From contig JAHFTD010000007.1 in NCBI GenBank assembly GCA_023269565.1, positions 1 to 35,040 of the forward strand: 35,040 bases of DNA, given 5' to 3'. Shown piece by piece: positions 1 through 9,074 of this stretch. This DNA comes from Opitutaceae bacterium. GTDB taxonomy: Bacteria; Verrucomicrobiota; Verrucomicrobiia; Opitutales; Opitutaceae. A model generated the notes under the pieces. It was given only the letters and a program-made list of their open reading frames with translations, was not told the DNA's origin and searched no databases. Both the position numbers and the translations under genes were made by a program. How positions within the stretch are numbered: position 1 is the first letter of the stretch; each line of letters opens with the position of its first letter.

Positions 1-178
1 CTGTGGTGCAGGGGCCAAATAGGATCAGGCTGGGCTTTGTGGTTTGGGGCTCACTTTTGGCTCTCGCTGGTCCTCACCGTGCTTTGTTGGCTTGTGCGGT
101 TCACTTAGCCGCGCTACCAAGAATTCTCTGCCATGCCGCGGCGGGGTCAGCGACCCCGCCCTACAACCGGCCAGCGTT
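1..178. other. Intergenic left edge, no gene seen
   Basis: No convincing coding region is present left of the S9 peptidase stop. The only structure I see is the palindromic repeat copy at 141-159. Short open frames here lack any recognisable family signature. Confidence 0.6.
139..165. repeat. REP-like palindromic repeat, copy 1
   Basis: An 8-base perfect inverted repeat (GCGGGGTC at 141-148, GACCCCGC at 152-159) with a 3-base loop is followed by CCTACA. The same layout recurs at 7569-7596 and 11876-11900. It lies just downstream of the S9 peptidase stop codon and may act as a transcript end or mRNA-stabilising hairpin. No T-run follows, so a classical terminator is not claimed. Confidence 0.6.
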
Positions 179-2269
179 TCACTTCAAATACTTCGCCAGC
201 CAGCCGCGGACTTCGCCGAACCAGTAGCGGCTGTCCTCGCCGCGAAGGATCCAGTGACCGGCCTCGGGGAAGACGAGGAGTTTGCTCGGCACGCCGAGGC
301 GCTGGTTGAGCGCGAACCACATCAGCGCGTTGTTCATCGGCACGCGGAAATCGATTTCGCCGACGGTGATCAGGATCGGCGACTTGAAGCCGGTGCCCTT
401 CTCGTGGTTGCCGCCCTGCATCGCCGGACTCTGCTCGCGCCAGACCTTGCTGTCGCCCCAGATGGGCGAGCCGCTGTTGACCTCGCGGCCGAAGATGCTG
501 TCGCTCGTGCCCCACTGCATCGCGAGGTCGGCCTCGCCGGCGTGGGAGATGATGCACTTGTAGCGCGTGGTGGTGGCCTGCAGCCAGTTGGCGAGGTGGC
601 CGCCGTAGCTGGCGCCGCCCGCGGCCATCCGCGTGCTGTCAATGAACGCGTAGCGCCGCACCGCCTCGTCGGCGGCCTCGTTGAGCTCGTCGGCCGGGCC
701 CTTGAGCGGGTCGAACTGGATCGAGCGGGCGAACTCCTCGCCGTAACCGGTCGAGCCCTTGTAGTCGGTGAGCAGCAGCACGTATTCCGAGCCGGCGAGC
801 AGGTGGTAGTTCCAGCGGAGCACGAAGGTGTCGTGCCACATGTTGGCCGCGCCGCCGTGGATGACCATGAAGAGTGGATATTTCTTCGCGGGGTCGAAGC
901 CCGCGGGCCGCACGATCATGTTGTGGATCTCGCGGCCGTCCGATGCCTTGAAGGTGAAATGATCCACCGGCGGCAGGTCGAGCGTGGCGGCCTTGGCGGC
1001 ATTGATCGACGTCAGGCGCTTCGGCGCGTCGTTAAAGGAGTAGATTTCCGCCGGGCTGACGGCACTGTCCCAGGTGCCGACGAGCGCGGCGCCGCCGGCA
1101 CTAAGTCCGCCGATGCTGCCCGTCGCGGGCGAAGGCTCGTCACGCACATCGCTGCCTGCGTAGCTGACGGAGTGCAGTTGCTCCAGGCCGGCGTGCTCGT
1201 AGGTGAAATAGATTCGGTCGCTCCCGGCCGGCAGCGCATAGCGCGAGATTGAGCGGTCGAGCGAGGCGGTGAGCACCTTGCGTCCCTCGGCGGCGAACGG
1301 CCACGGGAAGCTCGCGAGCCGGTTGAGATCGTAGACCTTGCCCGCAGTGTTGGGATCGGTGAGGAAGAAGAGCGTCTTGCCATCGGGCGAGAACTGCAGC
1401 CCGCCGTAGCTGCTGGTGTCGTTGGTCAGCCGCTGCGGTTCCACACTGCCGGTCGCGGCGACGAGGTAGAGCTGCGTGAAGACTGCGGCGCGCGCGGCCT
1501 CGTCGCGATTAGTCGAGACAGTGAAGACGATGCCGCTGCCGTCGGACGTCCACTCGGTCTCGATCGTCTGGCCGTCGTCGCCCTGGCCGCCGCCGAAGCC
1601 GGGCAGCGCCGCGAGCTTGGAGCCGGCGAGCAGATCGGTGGCCTTGGCGCCAGCCTTCGCGTCCATCACGAAGACGTGCGCCTTGCGGTCATCGAGCCAC
1701 TGGTTCCAGAAGCGCGGCGGGAACTGCTCATAGGCGCGGGCGTTGTATTTGCGGTCCTTGCGGTCCTTGGCGGATTTCTTCACGGCGTCCTCGTCGGTAT
1801 TGCCGGGATAAACCTCGCTGACGAACGACAGCCGCTGACCATCGGGACTCCACTTGGGCTGGCGCGCACCGAGCGTGAGAGAGGTCAGCCGCTCCGCCTC
1901 GCCGCCGGCAAGGTCGAGCACATAGAGCTGCGCGGCCTCGTCGCCCTCGCGCTTGGCGCTGAAGGCGAGCCGCCGGCTGTCGGGCGACCAGCTGACGCCG
2001 CTTTCCGCGCCCTTGGTGAAGGTGATCTGCCGGGCGGGCGTGTCATCCGTGAGCGACTTCAGCCACAGATCGACCGACTGCTCCTTGCTGTCGTAGGCCG
2101 GGTTGGTAACGGAGAAAATGGTCCACTTGCCATCGGGACTGGCGACAGGTGCGCCGAGGCGCTTCATCAACCACACATCCTCGTGCGTGATCGGCTTCCG
2201 GACAGCCGGCTCGGCCGCAAACGCCACGGCCACAAAGGCAAGGAGCAAGACGGGAAACTTGGATTTCAT
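179..2269 (-). CDS. S9 family prolyl oligopeptidase-type serine peptidase, exported
   Basis: This is a 696-residue alpha/beta-hydrolase peptidase of the prolyl oligopeptidase/dipeptidyl-peptidase group, predicted to cleave short peptides in the periplasm. Residues 1-19 form a signal peptide with a hydrophobic LLLAFVAVAFA core. Roughly residues 40-430 contain repeated SPDGK/SPDSRR-type motifs of a WD40-like beta-propeller. The catalytic domain follows: nucleophile Ser554 in GGASYGG, Asp640 in GEIDFRVP and His672 in EAGHW. The full triad and full length argue for an active enzyme. The start has a GAAAGG stretch two bases upstream. It is transcribed alone, divergent from the lipoprotein gene. 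Exact substrate specificity cannot be read from sequence. Confidence 0.93.
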   Translation of the reverse strand: MKSKFPVLLLAFVAVAFAAEPAVRKPITHEDVWLMKRLGAPVASPDGKWTIFSVTNPAYDSKEQSVDLWLKSLTDDTPARQITFTKGAESGVSWSPDSRRLAFSAKREGDEAAQLYVLDLAGGEAERLTSLTLGARQPKWSPDGQRLSFVSEVYPGNTDEDAVKKSAKDRKDRKYNARAYEQFPPRFWNQWLDDRKAHVFVMDAKAGAKATDLLAGSKLAALPGFGGGQGDDGQTIETEWTSDGSGIVFTVSTNRDEAARAAVFTQLYLVAATGSVEPQRLTNDTSSYGGLQFSPDGKTLFFLTDPNTAGKVYDLNRLASFPWPFAAEGRKVLTASLDRSISRYALPAGSDRIYFTYEHAGLEQLHSVSYAGSDVRDEPSPATGSIGGLSAGGAALVGTWDSAVSPAEIYSFNDAPKRLTSINAAKAATLDLPPVDHFTFKASDGREIHNMIVRPAGFDPAKKYPLFMVIHGGAANMWHDTFVLRWNYHLLAGSEYVLLLTDYKGSTGYGEEFARSIQFDPLKGPADELNEAADEAVRRYAFIDSTRMAAGGASYGGHLANWLQATTTRYKCIISHAGEADLAMQWGTSDSIFGREVNSGSPIWGDSKVWREQSPAMQGGNHEKGTGFKSPILITVGEIDFRVPMNNALMWFALNQRLGVPSKLLVFPEAGHWILRGEDSRYWFGEVRGWLAKYLK

Positions 2270-2410
2270 TGCCTTTCAAACTGGCTGAATCCGTCAGGCA
2301 AATCCAACCAAATCCCCCAGTAGAAACGGCGTGGAGCAGACGCCCGGAGATGATGGGTTAGTTGGAACCTTCGCCCTTGGCTGCTTTCAAAGCCATCGAA
2401 CCTCCCTACC

Positions 2411-2965
2411 ATGATTGCAACCACTCGTCTCTTTCAACACCGTCTTGCTTTGGCCGTTCTTGCCGCCTCGACTTTTGCGTGGTCGGGCTGCGCAAGCGAT
2501 GGCAGCCAAACTGAGGGCGAACGCCGCGCCACCGTCGGGGCCCTCACGGGTGCCGTCCTGGGCGGCATCATCGGCAACCAGTCCGGCGAGGCCACGAAAG
2601 GCGCGGTCGTCGGCGCCGCCGCCGGTGCGATCATCGGCGGGGTGACCGGCGCGGCCGAGGACCAGCGGGTGGCGGAAATTCGCCACGAGCGTGAACTGGC
2701 CGAGGAACACGCCGCCCGGGAGCGCGCCGAGGCCGATGCCATTCGTCAGCGCCAGATTAGCCACGGCAAAAGTATCGAGGATCCCGAGCTGCTCGCCGCC
2801 CGCCAGCGCGCCGAAGCCGCCGAGGCCGAGCTGGCCCGGCTGCGCAAGCAGGAGGAGGAGGCCATCCGCAAGGCCAAGGAGCTCGCCGATTACCGCGCCC
2901 GCGAGGAAGCCGCCAAGAAAGAGCTTGAGCGGATGCGCGGCACCGAATCACCGCCCAAAGGCTGA
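2411..2965 (+). CDS. Glycine-zipper lipoprotein with coiled-coil tail
   Basis: This 184-residue envelope protein begins with a basic N-terminus and a hydrophobic stretch ending in a lipobox-like WSGC, giving a predicted lipidated Cys27. Residues about 43-82 are a glycine zipper (GxxxG pattern, e.g. GAVLGGIIG and GAAAGAIIGG) typical of YMGG/OmpA-associated small lipoproteins. Residues 85-180 are rich in Ala, Glu, Arg and Lys with heptad spacing, predicting a long coiled coil. No Shine-Dalgarno site precedes the ATG. Its TGA abuts the reverse stop of dprA, forming TGATCA. The function is unknown; envelope anchoring or scaffolding is an inference from the architecture. Confidence 0.8.
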   Translation: MIATTRLFQHRLALAVLAASTFAWSGCASDGSQTEGERRATVGALTGAVLGGIIGNQSGEATKGAVVGAAAGAIIGGVTGAAEDQRVAEIRHERELAEEHAARERAEADAIRQRQISHGKSIEDPELLAARQRAEAAEAELARLRKQEEEAIRKAKELADYRAREEAAKKELERMRGTESPPKG

Positions 2966-4090
2966 TCAGCCGCCGGCCGCCTCGAAGGTGCCGTCGGCCC
3001 GTTTGACCACCAGGCGTTTCAATTCCAGCAGCATGAGCGTGACCGCGATGTCCGGCGCGCTCATTTTCGTTTCCGCCCCAAGAGCGTCGGCTCCGAGAAT
3101 CGCACCGCCCGCGAACACCGTGAGGACCTTCCGCTCGTTCTCCGACAGTCCCGAGACCATGGGCGGTGTGCCAGGTTTCGCCGGGATCGGTTGCGGCTGC
3201 AGACCGCCAAGGTAGTTCAGTTCGCCGAGGATGTCGTCCACGCTGGTGAGCAGCGTCGCCCCGTCGCGGATCAGCTGGTGGCAGCCGCGGCTGCTCGGCT
3301 GGTCGATGCGGCCGGGCACGGCGAAGATGAGCCGGCCCTGTTCGCCCGCGAAGCGGGCCGTGATCATTGCCCCGCCGTCCACGTCGCTCTCCACCACCAC
3401 CACTCCGGCACAGATGCCGGACACGATACGGTTGCGCATGGCGAACGACTGCCGGTCGGCCTTCCGGCCGAAGGGAAACTCCGTCAGGACGGCGCCCGAC
3501 TCCGCGATGCGACGGTAAAGATCGAGGTTCTCCGACGGATAGATGATGTCGAGCCCCGTGCCGAGCACGGCGGCGGTCCGGCCGCCGACCGACAATGCGC
3601 CCTCGTGCGCGGCGGTGTCGATGCCGCGCGCGAGTCCGCTCACCACGCAAAAGCCAAGTCGCGCGAGCTCCGCGGCGAGTTTTTTCGCCGTGGCCTGCCC
3701 ATAGAGTGTCGTGCGCCGGCTGCCGACTATGGCAATGCACGGTTGCTCGAAGAGATAACCGCCCTTGCGGTAAAGGCCGATCGGCGGGTCGTGGGTTTCC
3801 TTCAAAAGCGCCGGATAGCCCTCGTCGCGCGCGGTGATGAAGGCCGTGCCGGTTTGCGCCAGCCGTTCCTCCTCGCGGGCGAGATCGAAGTGCTGCGGCC
3901 AGCTGAGCACCGCGGCGCTGGTCTCGGGGCCGACCCCGCGCACCGATTCCAGCCGGCGGCGGTCGGAGGCAAGGATGGCGCACGGGTCGTCGCCGAACTC
4001 CGCAAGCAGACGGTGAAGGGTGATGGGGCCGATGTTGGGCAGGTCGTTCAGGATCATGAACGCCTGGCGTTCGGTGAGTTCAGCTTTCAT
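2966..4090 (-). CDS. dprA: DNA-processing protein DprA
   Basis: DprA binds incoming single-stranded DNA during natural transformation and loads RecA onto it. The 374-residue product has an N-terminal helix-hairpin-helix region (about 15-60), then the Rossmann-like DprA fold with VGSRR at 122-126, SGLARGID at 151-158 and FAVPG at 256-260. A C-terminal winged-helix (DML1-like) domain occupies about 310-374. I chose the ATG at 4090 because the family sequence begins there and the upstream extension of the open frame is the nnr gene read out of frame. It overlaps the end of nnr by 11 bases, implying translational coupling in the pdxJ-acpS-nnr-dprA operon. Confidence 0.93.
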   Translation of the reverse strand: MKAELTERQAFMILNDLPNIGPITLHRLLAEFGDDPCAILASDRRRLESVRGVGPETSAAVLSWPQHFDLAREEERLAQTGTAFITARDEGYPALLKETHDPPIGLYRKGGYLFEQPCIAIVGSRRTTLYGQATAKKLAAELARLGFCVVSGLARGIDTAAHEGALSVGGRTAAVLGTGLDIIYPSENLDLYRRIAESGAVLTEFPFGRKADRQSFAMRNRIVSGICAGVVVVESDVDGGAMITARFAGEQGRLIFAVPGRIDQPSSRGCHQLIRDGATLLTSVDDILGELNYLGGLQPQPIPAKPGTPPMVSGLSENERKVLTVFAGGAILGADALGAETKMSAPDIAVTLMLLELKRLVVKRADGTFEAAGG

Positions 4091-5594
4091 GGGCCAAGGA
4101 TTGCAGCGCGGGTCGCAGGTAGTCGAACAGCTGCGTCGTCTGCACCGCAACCTGGCCCAGGTCGCGGGCGAGCAAATCGGCAGCCAGCCCATGCCAAACG
4201 GTTCCACGGCACGCGGCGAGCAGCAAATCGTCGGGCGCTTGCGCCAGCAGCCCGCCGATGAGACCCGCCAGCACGTCGCCGCTGCCCCCGCGCGCCAGCA
4301 CCGGCCCGCCGCAGAGGCTGAAATAAACATTCTCCCCCTCGCTCACCTGCGTCGGCTGTCCCTTGAGCACCAGCACGCCCGGCTCCCTCCAGTCGGTGGC
4401 GCTGGAAATCCGCTGGAACTCGCCCGCATGCGGCGTGGCGATGAGTCGCTTGCCGGCGGCCGCAGTGAGAATCCCCGGGCGCAACGCGTCAGCGTCGAGC
4501 AACAGTGGAATGTTCGTATTACGAACAATCGCCTCGGTCGCTTCGAGAGTCTCGGGAGCGGCGCCGAGGCCGGGGCCGAGCACCAGGGCGGTGGCACGCG
4601 GGAGTTTTTCACGAATGAGAGCGAGGCCCGACAAAGCCAGGCCGCCGTCGGCGGTCTCGGACAGGCCGACCCACATCGCCTCGGGAAAGCGCGCGGCGTA
4701 TTCGGGCGCGAGCGAGGCCGGCACAAACGCCGTCAGCAGCCCCACCCCGCTGCGGAGCGCCGCCTGCACGGTCAGCAGCACGGCACCGGGATAACTGCGC
4801 GAGCCGCCGATGACGAAGAGATGGCCGTAGGTGCGCTTGTCGGTCTGCGCCCGCCGGAGCTGAGCGAGCGGCGCGAGAATGTCGACCGTCAGGACGTGCG
4901 CGCTGGAGTCAGGCTGACTGGCGGAAAAAAAACCGAGATCAAGGTAACGGACGCGGCCGACGAACGGCGCGTTGGCCGGCAGGACGACCGGCGCCTTCAC
5001 GACGCCGGTGGCGTAGGTGAAGTCGGCGCGAAAAACCGTTCCGGCATTCTGCTCCCCCAGCCCGCTCGGCAGATCAACCGCCGCGCGAAGCCGGATGCGC
5101 GAATGGGTATTTACCCAAGCGAGGATCTCGGCGGTGATTTCGCCCAGCGGCGGCCGAAACTGAAACCCGAAGACTCCGTCGAGACAAACGTCGTAGCCAG
5201 CCAGCTCGGATTTCAGGGTCGCGAGCGTGACTTCACCCAGACGATTTCCTGCCACACGGCGCAGTTCGGTCAGTGAACGCCGCGCCAGCGGGCGCAGTGC
5301 ATTTTCTCCAAAGACCAGCAGCACGCCGGCGGTCGCTCGCGGGCATAGCGCCATAAGATTCATTGCGGCCAGCAAAGCGTCGCCGCCGTTGTGGCCCTTG
5401 CCGACCAGAACCAGCAGCCGGGTCTCTGGGGACAGTCCGCCGATCTCGCGAAAATCTTCCGTCACCGCGGTGGCGATAGCCGCGCCGGCGCGTTGCATGG
5501 CGGCCCACTCGGCCGCCTCGTCGGGTAGCAGTTTCTTTTCCCAGGCCGCCGCCGCGGCGCAGGTCAGGACCGGGTGGGAAGGCACTCGATCCAT
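4080..5594 (-). CDS. nnr: Bifunctional NAD(P)HX epimerase/dehydratase (Nnr)
   Basis: This 504-residue enzyme repairs hydrated NADH and NADPH. The N-terminal YjeF_N domain (about 1-225) epimerises R- to S-NAD(P)HX and carries the NGGD motif at 69-72. The C-terminal ribokinase-like YjeF_C domain (about 250-500) dehydrates S-NAD(P)HX with ADP or ATP, shown by LGPGLG at 339-344, PHAGEF at 388-393 and GGSGD at 436-440. Length matches bacterial fusions such as E. coli YjeF. AGGA five bases before the ATG serves as ribosome-binding site. acpS ends eight bases upstream and dprA overlaps its 3' end. Confidence 0.93.
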   Translation of the reverse strand: MDRVPSHPVLTCAAAAAWEKKLLPDEAAEWAAMQRAGAAIATAVTEDFREIGGLSPETRLLVLVGKGHNGGDALLAAMNLMALCPRATAGVLLVFGENALRPLARRSLTELRRVAGNRLGEVTLATLKSELAGYDVCLDGVFGFQFRPPLGEITAEILAWVNTHSRIRLRAAVDLPSGLGEQNAGTVFRADFTYATGVVKAPVVLPANAPFVGRVRYLDLGFFSASQPDSSAHVLTVDILAPLAQLRRAQTDKRTYGHLFVIGGSRSYPGAVLLTVQAALRSGVGLLTAFVPASLAPEYAARFPEAMWVGLSETADGGLALSGLALIREKLPRATALVLGPGLGAAPETLEATEAIVRNTNIPLLLDADALRPGILTAAAGKRLIATPHAGEFQRISSATDWREPGVLVLKGQPTQVSEGENVYFSLCGGPVLARGGSGDVLAGLIGGLLAQAPDDLLLAACRGTVWHGLAADLLARDLGQVAVQTTQLFDYLRPALQSLAHES

Positions 5595-5602
5595 GGGATT
5601 CC

Positions 5603-6010
5603 TCAGTGTTTCACCAGCGCGGCGACGGCCAGCGCGTGGGTGTCGATGTGCGAGAGCGTAAGCCAGACGTGCGTGGCGCCGACCTGCCGGAGCAGCGCCT
5701 CGCCTTTGGCGTCGAGCCGGACGAGCGGTTCGTTGCGCGAGCCGTGGTAGACGGAGATCGAAGTCCAGTCGAGGTGCGGACCGATGCCGGTGGTGAAGGC
5801 CTTCGAGACGGCCTCCTTGGCGGCCCAGCGGGCGGCGTAGTGTTTGTGGGCGTATTTCATCCCGGAGCAGTATTTTTGCTCCTCCTCGGTGAAGATGCGC
5901 TTGAGGAAACGGTCGCCGTGGCGCTCCAGCGCGCTGCGGATGCGCTCGGTCTCGATGAGATCGGCGCCGAGACCGATGAGGGTGCCGCCGGGAGGGAGAA
6001 TGATGCTCAT
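5603..6010 (-). CDS. acpS: Holo-[acyl-carrier-protein] synthase
   Basis: AcpS transfers 4'-phosphopantetheine from coenzyme A to apo-acyl carrier protein, activating fatty acid synthesis. The 135-residue length is typical. The two magnesium-binding signatures are visible: GLGADLIE with Asp17 and [12 protein letters not shown] with Glu66. The ATG overlaps the pdxJ stop by four bases (ATGA), the classic pdxJ-acpS arrangement also found in E. coli. Translation is therefore probably coupled to pdxJ. Confidence 0.95.
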   Translation of the reverse strand: MSIILPPGGTLIGLGADLIETERIRSALERHGDRFLKRIFTEEEQKYCSGMKYAHKHYAARWAAKEAVSKAFTTGIGPHLDWTSISVYHGSRNEPLVRLDAKGEALLRQVGATHVWLTLSHIDTHALAVAALVKH

Positions 6011-6750
6011 GGGTTCAGCAGGCGTTTCATCGTGCGGACCGCTTCGTCGATGCCGGTGAAGAGCGCGCGGCTGACGATGCTGTGGCCAATGTTGAGTTCG
6101 TGCAAGTGCGGGAGGGTGCGGACCTCGGCGATGTTGACGTAATTGATGCCGTGGCCGGCGTTGACGACGAGGCCGGCGGCGTGCGCCTGCTTGGCGCCGG
6201 CAATGAGTCGCGCGAACTCCGCGGCGCGGCCCGGGCCGTGGAAAGAGTTGGCGTAGGCGCCGGTGTGCAACTCCACGAAGGGTGCGCCGAGTTCCGCCGC
6301 GAGCTCGATCTGGCGCGGATCCGCGTCGATGAAGAGACTGGTCTTGATGCCGGCGGCGTTCATGGCGTCGGTGACGCGCGCAACCTTGTCGCGGTGCTGC
6401 GCAACGTCGAGGCCGCCCTCGGTTGTCACTTCCTCGCGGCTCTCGGGGACGAGGCAGACGAAGGCGGGCTTCAGCGCGAGCGCGAAGGCGGTCATGGCCG
6501 GCGTGCAGGCCATCTCGAGGTTGAGGCGGGTGCGGATGGTCTCGCGCAGGCGGTGGACGTCGCGGTCCTGGATGTGGCGGCGGTCCTCACGGAGGTGGAC
6601 GGTGATGCCGTCGGCGCCGGCCTTTTCGCAGAGGAGCGCGAGGGCGACGGGATCGGGCTCGACGTTGCCGACTTCCGCGCCGGCAGCGGCCCGGTAGCGG
6701 GCCTGGCGCACGGTGGCGCAGTGGTCGATGTTGACGCCAAGGAGGAGCAT
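6007..6750 (-). CDS. pdxJ: Pyridoxine 5'-phosphate synthase
   Basis: PdxJ condenses 1-deoxyxylulose 5-phosphate with 3-amino-2-oxopropyl phosphate in the DXP-dependent vitamin B6 pathway. The 247-residue TIM-barrel protein shows [14 protein letters not shown] at 5-18, [10 protein letters not shown] at 51-60, the NLEMA segment with Glu79, and NAGHGINY near the C-terminus. I place the start at 6750, where the family sequence begins, rather than at the longer open frame start at 6795; a good promoter sits at 6767-6795, upstream of this ATG. It is the first gene of the pdxJ-acpS-nnr-dprA operon. Confidence 0.94.
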   Translation of the reverse strand: MLLLGVNIDHCATVRQARYRAAAGAEVGNVEPDPVALALLCEKAGADGITVHLREDRRHIQDRDVHRLRETIRTRLNLEMACTPAMTAFALALKPAFVCLVPESREEVTTEGGLDVAQHRDKVARVTDAMNAAGIKTSLFIDADPRQIELAAELGAPFVELHTGAYANSFHGPGRAAEFARLIAGAKQAHAAGLVVNAGHGINYVNIAEVRTLPHLHELNIGHSIVSRALFTGIDEAVRTMKRLLNP

Positions 6751-6766
6751 GAGGTCGAGGTTTGAC

Positions 6767-6795
6767 AGTAGAGCCGCCGCGCGTGTGCTTGGCAA
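6767..6795 (-). promoter_or_regulatory. Probable promoter of the pdxJ operon
   Basis: On the minus strand TTGCCA (6795-6790) is separated by 17 bases from TCTACT (6772-6767), a good sigma-70-like match. Transcription would begin about ten bases before the pdxJ ATG, giving a very short leader. It lies in the 51-base divergent spacer, almost touching the ATG of the opposite gene. Confidence 0.5.
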
Positions 6796-6801
6796 AAGGA
6801 A

Positions 6802-7560
6802 ATGACCGACCCGACCGCCACCACGCCCAAGCCGAAACCCGAGAACCTACTGGTCAACCTGATCTGCAATGTCGCGCTCCCAACGGCCATCCTGGCCTGG
6901 TTCTCGGGCGAGAAGTGGCTCGGACCGCGCTGGGGACTGGGAGTCGCCCTCGCCTTCCCGGTGGCCTATGGCCTGCATGACTTTGCCCGGCGGCGGCGGA
7001 CAAATTTCGTGTCCGTGATCGGTTTCGCCAGCGTGCTGATCTCCGGCGGATTCGGACTGATGAAGATGGATGGCTTCTGGTTCGCGGTGAAGGACGCCGC
7101 CCTGCCCGGCATCATCGGCGTGGCGGTATTCGCCTCGATCCGGTCGAAGAACCCGCTGGTGCGCGAGCTGCTCTACAACCCGCAGGTGATCGACGTCGAG
7201 CGGGTCGACCGGCGGCTGGAGGAGCGCGGCACGCGCGGGGAATTCGACCGGCTGCTGCGCGAGGCGAGCTATTTGCTCACGGTATCGTTCCTGATCAGTG
7301 CCGTGCTAAACTATTTCCTCGCGCGTTACCTGTTGCGAAGTCCGCCGGCCACCGAGGCGTTCAACGGCGAGCTGGCGAGGATGCACTGGCTGAGCTGGCC
7401 GGTGATCATTCTGCCGAGCATGGCGATGATGATGTTCGCACTATGGCGGTTGCTGGGCGGCCTGCGGGGAGCGACCGGCCTGACGCTGGATGAAATCCTG
7501 AAGGCACCGCCCGAGAAGAAGGCCGCTCCGCCTGCGGATGCGAGAGGGACGGGTTCCTGA
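6802..7560 (+). CDS. VC0807-family integral membrane protein
   Basis: This 252-residue membrane protein resembles the uncharacterised VC0807 family from memory of its conserved layout: an [13 protein letters not shown] opening helix, a [10 protein letters not shown] loop, paired helices, an [18 protein letters not shown] cytoplasmic segment, and TGLTLDEIL near the end. I count about six hydrophobic segments (near residues 20-40, 48-66, 75-92, 98-115, 158-178 and 195-222). The C-terminal tail is Pro/Ala/Lys-rich. An AAAAGGA stretch lies just before the ATG. It is divergent from pdxJ and convergent with gltA. Function is unknown; a transport-related role is possible but unproven. Confidence 0.75.
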   Translation: MTDPTATTPKPKPENLLVNLICNVALPTAILAWFSGEKWLGPRWGLGVALAFPVAYGLHDFARRRRTNFVSVIGFASVLISGGFGLMKMDGFWFAVKDAALPGIIGVAVFASIRSKNPLVRELLYNPQVIDVERVDRRLEERGTRGEFDRLLREASYLLTVSFLISAVLNYFLARYLLRSPPATEAFNGELARMHWLSWPVIILPSMAMMMFALWRLLGGLRGATGLTLDEILKAPPEKKAAPPADARGTGS

Positions 7561-7568
7561 AATGAGGA

Positions 7569-7596
7569 GGCGGGGTTCGGCGACCCCGCCCCTACA
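7569..7596. repeat. REP-like palindromic repeat, copy 2
   Basis: GGCGGGGT (7569-7576) and ACCCCGCC (7583-7590) form an 8-base perfect stem with a 6-base loop, followed by CCTACA. It fills the 60-base gap between the convergent VC0807-family gene and gltA, where it could end transcripts from both sides. Compare 139-165 and 11876-11900. Confidence 0.65.
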
Positions 7597-7620
7597 TCAC
7601 GGAAGACGGACGATCCCGCT

Positions 7621-8916
7621 CTAGCCGCGCTTGGCCATCGGCACGTAGTCGCGCTTGACCGGGCCGACGTAGAGCTGGCGGGGGCGGTAGATGCGGCCCT
7701 TCGAGTTGGAGGCGACTTCCTTCCAGTTGGCGATCCAGCCGGGCGAGCGGCCAATCGCGAACATGACGGTGAACATCTCCGTGGGGATGCCGAGCGCGCG
7801 AAAAATGATTCCGGAATAGAAGTCGACGTTCGGGTAGAGCTTGCGCGAGATAAAATAGTCGTCCTTGAGCGCGGCCTGCTCGAGGTTCTTGGCGATGGCG
7901 AGAAGCGGGTCGGACTTGCCGAGTTTAGTGAGGACGATGTCGCAGGCCTTGCCGACGAGCTTGGCGCGGGGATCGAAGTTGCGGTAGACGGCGTGGCCAA
8001 AGCCCATGAGGCGGTGACTCTTGGTGCCGTCCTTCGCGGCCTGGATGAAACGCGTGCCGTCGTCGTGCTCGTCGTGGATGGACTGGAGCATCTGCATAAC
8101 GGCAACGTTGGCGCCCCCGTGCAGCGGGCCGGAGAGGGCGCCGATGGCGGCGGAGAGGGAGGAGAAGAGATTGGCTCCGGAGGAGCCGACCATGCGCGTG
8201 GTCGAGGTGCTGCAGTTCTGCTCGTGGTCGGCGTGCATGAGCAGGATGAGGTTGAGGGCCCGCGTGACCTCTGGGATGGCGGCGTAGTCCTGATAAGGCT
8301 CCGAGAACATCAGGTGCAGGAAATTATCGCAGAACGGCACGTCCTTGGGATGGAGGAAGGGCAGCCCGTGTTTGTGCCGGTAAACCAGGGCGCCAAGGGT
8401 GCGAATCTTCGAGATGGCAATGGCGGCCGCGAGGTCGAACTGCTGGAGGTCGCGCTCGAAATTGTTAGTAGCAAGCTGCGGGTAGAAAGCCGCAAGCGAA
8501 CCGACGAGAGACGAGAGCATCACCATTGCCGGCGCCTCTTTCGGGAATCCCTCGAAGAGCTTCTGCATCTGCGTTTCGATATGCGCATGCTGGCGCAGGA
8601 GCTGGCCGAAGTTTTTCCGCTGCTCAGGCGTGGGTAGCTCGCCATGGATGATGAGGTAGGCGGTCTCGACGAACTCCGAGTGCTCGGCGAGCTGCTCGAT
8701 GGGATAGCCGCGGTGGCGGAGGATGCCATTGTCGCCGTCGAGGTAGGTGATGGTGCTCTCGCAGGAGCCAGTGTTGCCGTAGCCCTGATCGTAGAAAATG
8801 TAACCGGTGTCCTGACGGAGCTTGCGGGCGTCGACGGCCTTTTCGCCTTCGGAGCCGGTCATGACCGGCAAAGTCACTTCCATTTCGTCAATCTTCAGGA
8901 GGGCGTTCTTGGGCAT
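7621..8916 (-). CDS. gltA: Citrate synthase
   Basis: Citrate synthase joins oxaloacetate and acetyl-CoA at the entry of the TCA cycle. The 431-residue product has the size and N-terminal domain of the hexameric type II enzymes of Gram-negative bacteria. Catalytic residues are in place: His266 in PLHGGAN, His308 in GFGHAVYRNFDPR and Asp365 in NVDFYSG. The opening residues match the GltA N-terminal beta-domain. The ATG is preceded by CCCGCC rather than a purine-rich site. It appears monocistronic, with a 158-base spacer upstream and the palindromic repeat downstream. Confidence 0.96.
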   Translation of the reverse strand: MPKNALLKIDEMEVTLPVMTGSEGEKAVDARKLRQDTGYIFYDQGYGNTGSCESTITYLDGDNGILRHRGYPIEQLAEHSEFVETAYLIIHGELPTPEQRKNFGQLLRQHAHIETQMQKLFEGFPKEAPAMVMLSSLVGSLAAFYPQLATNNFERDLQQFDLAAAIAISKIRTLGALVYRHKHGLPFLHPKDVPFCDNFLHLMFSEPYQDYAAIPEVTRALNLILLMHADHEQNCSTSTTRMVGSSGANLFSSLSAAIGALSGPLHGGANVAVMQMLQSIHDEHDDGTRFIQAAKDGTKSHRLMGFGHAVYRNFDPRAKLVGKACDIVLTKLGKSDPLLAIAKNLEQAALKDDYFISRKLYPNVDFYSGIIFRALGIPTEMFTVMFAIGRSPGWIANWKEVASNSKGRIYRPRQLYVGPVKRDYVPMAKRG

Positions 8917-8956
8917 GGCGGGTGGAGGAAAACTGCCTTAATCCGCCCCGAATGCA

Positions 8957-8986
8957 AAACAAAGCGGGCCCGAAAGTGGCCGGGCC
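8957..8986 (-). terminator. Possible intrinsic terminator after the LolA-like gene
   Basis: On the minus strand GGCCCG and CGGGCC form a 6-base stem with an 8-base loop, followed by CGCTTTGTTTT. It lies in the spacer between the 9075-9809 gene and gltA. The tail is interrupted and the stem short, so efficiency is uncertain. Confidence 0.35.
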
Positions 8987-9074
8987 GAAGGAAATTAGCC
9001 CGGCGTCCGGTGCGATGAAGAAAAAGATAAAGCGCCGGTAAACGCTGCCGGCCGGGCCGGCGGCCGGGGTCGAT

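Noticed and set aside
4091-4330. Extra 80 residues at the N-terminus of DprA
   Set aside because: This extension is nnr read in another frame; DprA homologues begin at the ATG at 4090.
4020-5276. 418-codon plus-strand frame opposite nnr
   Set aside because: It is a shadow of a well-conserved enzyme, with no start context or family resemblance.
6762-6790. TTGACA at 6762-6767 as promoter of the VC0807-family gene
   Set aside because: The -35 match is perfect, but no acceptable -10 box lies 16 to 18 bases downstream.
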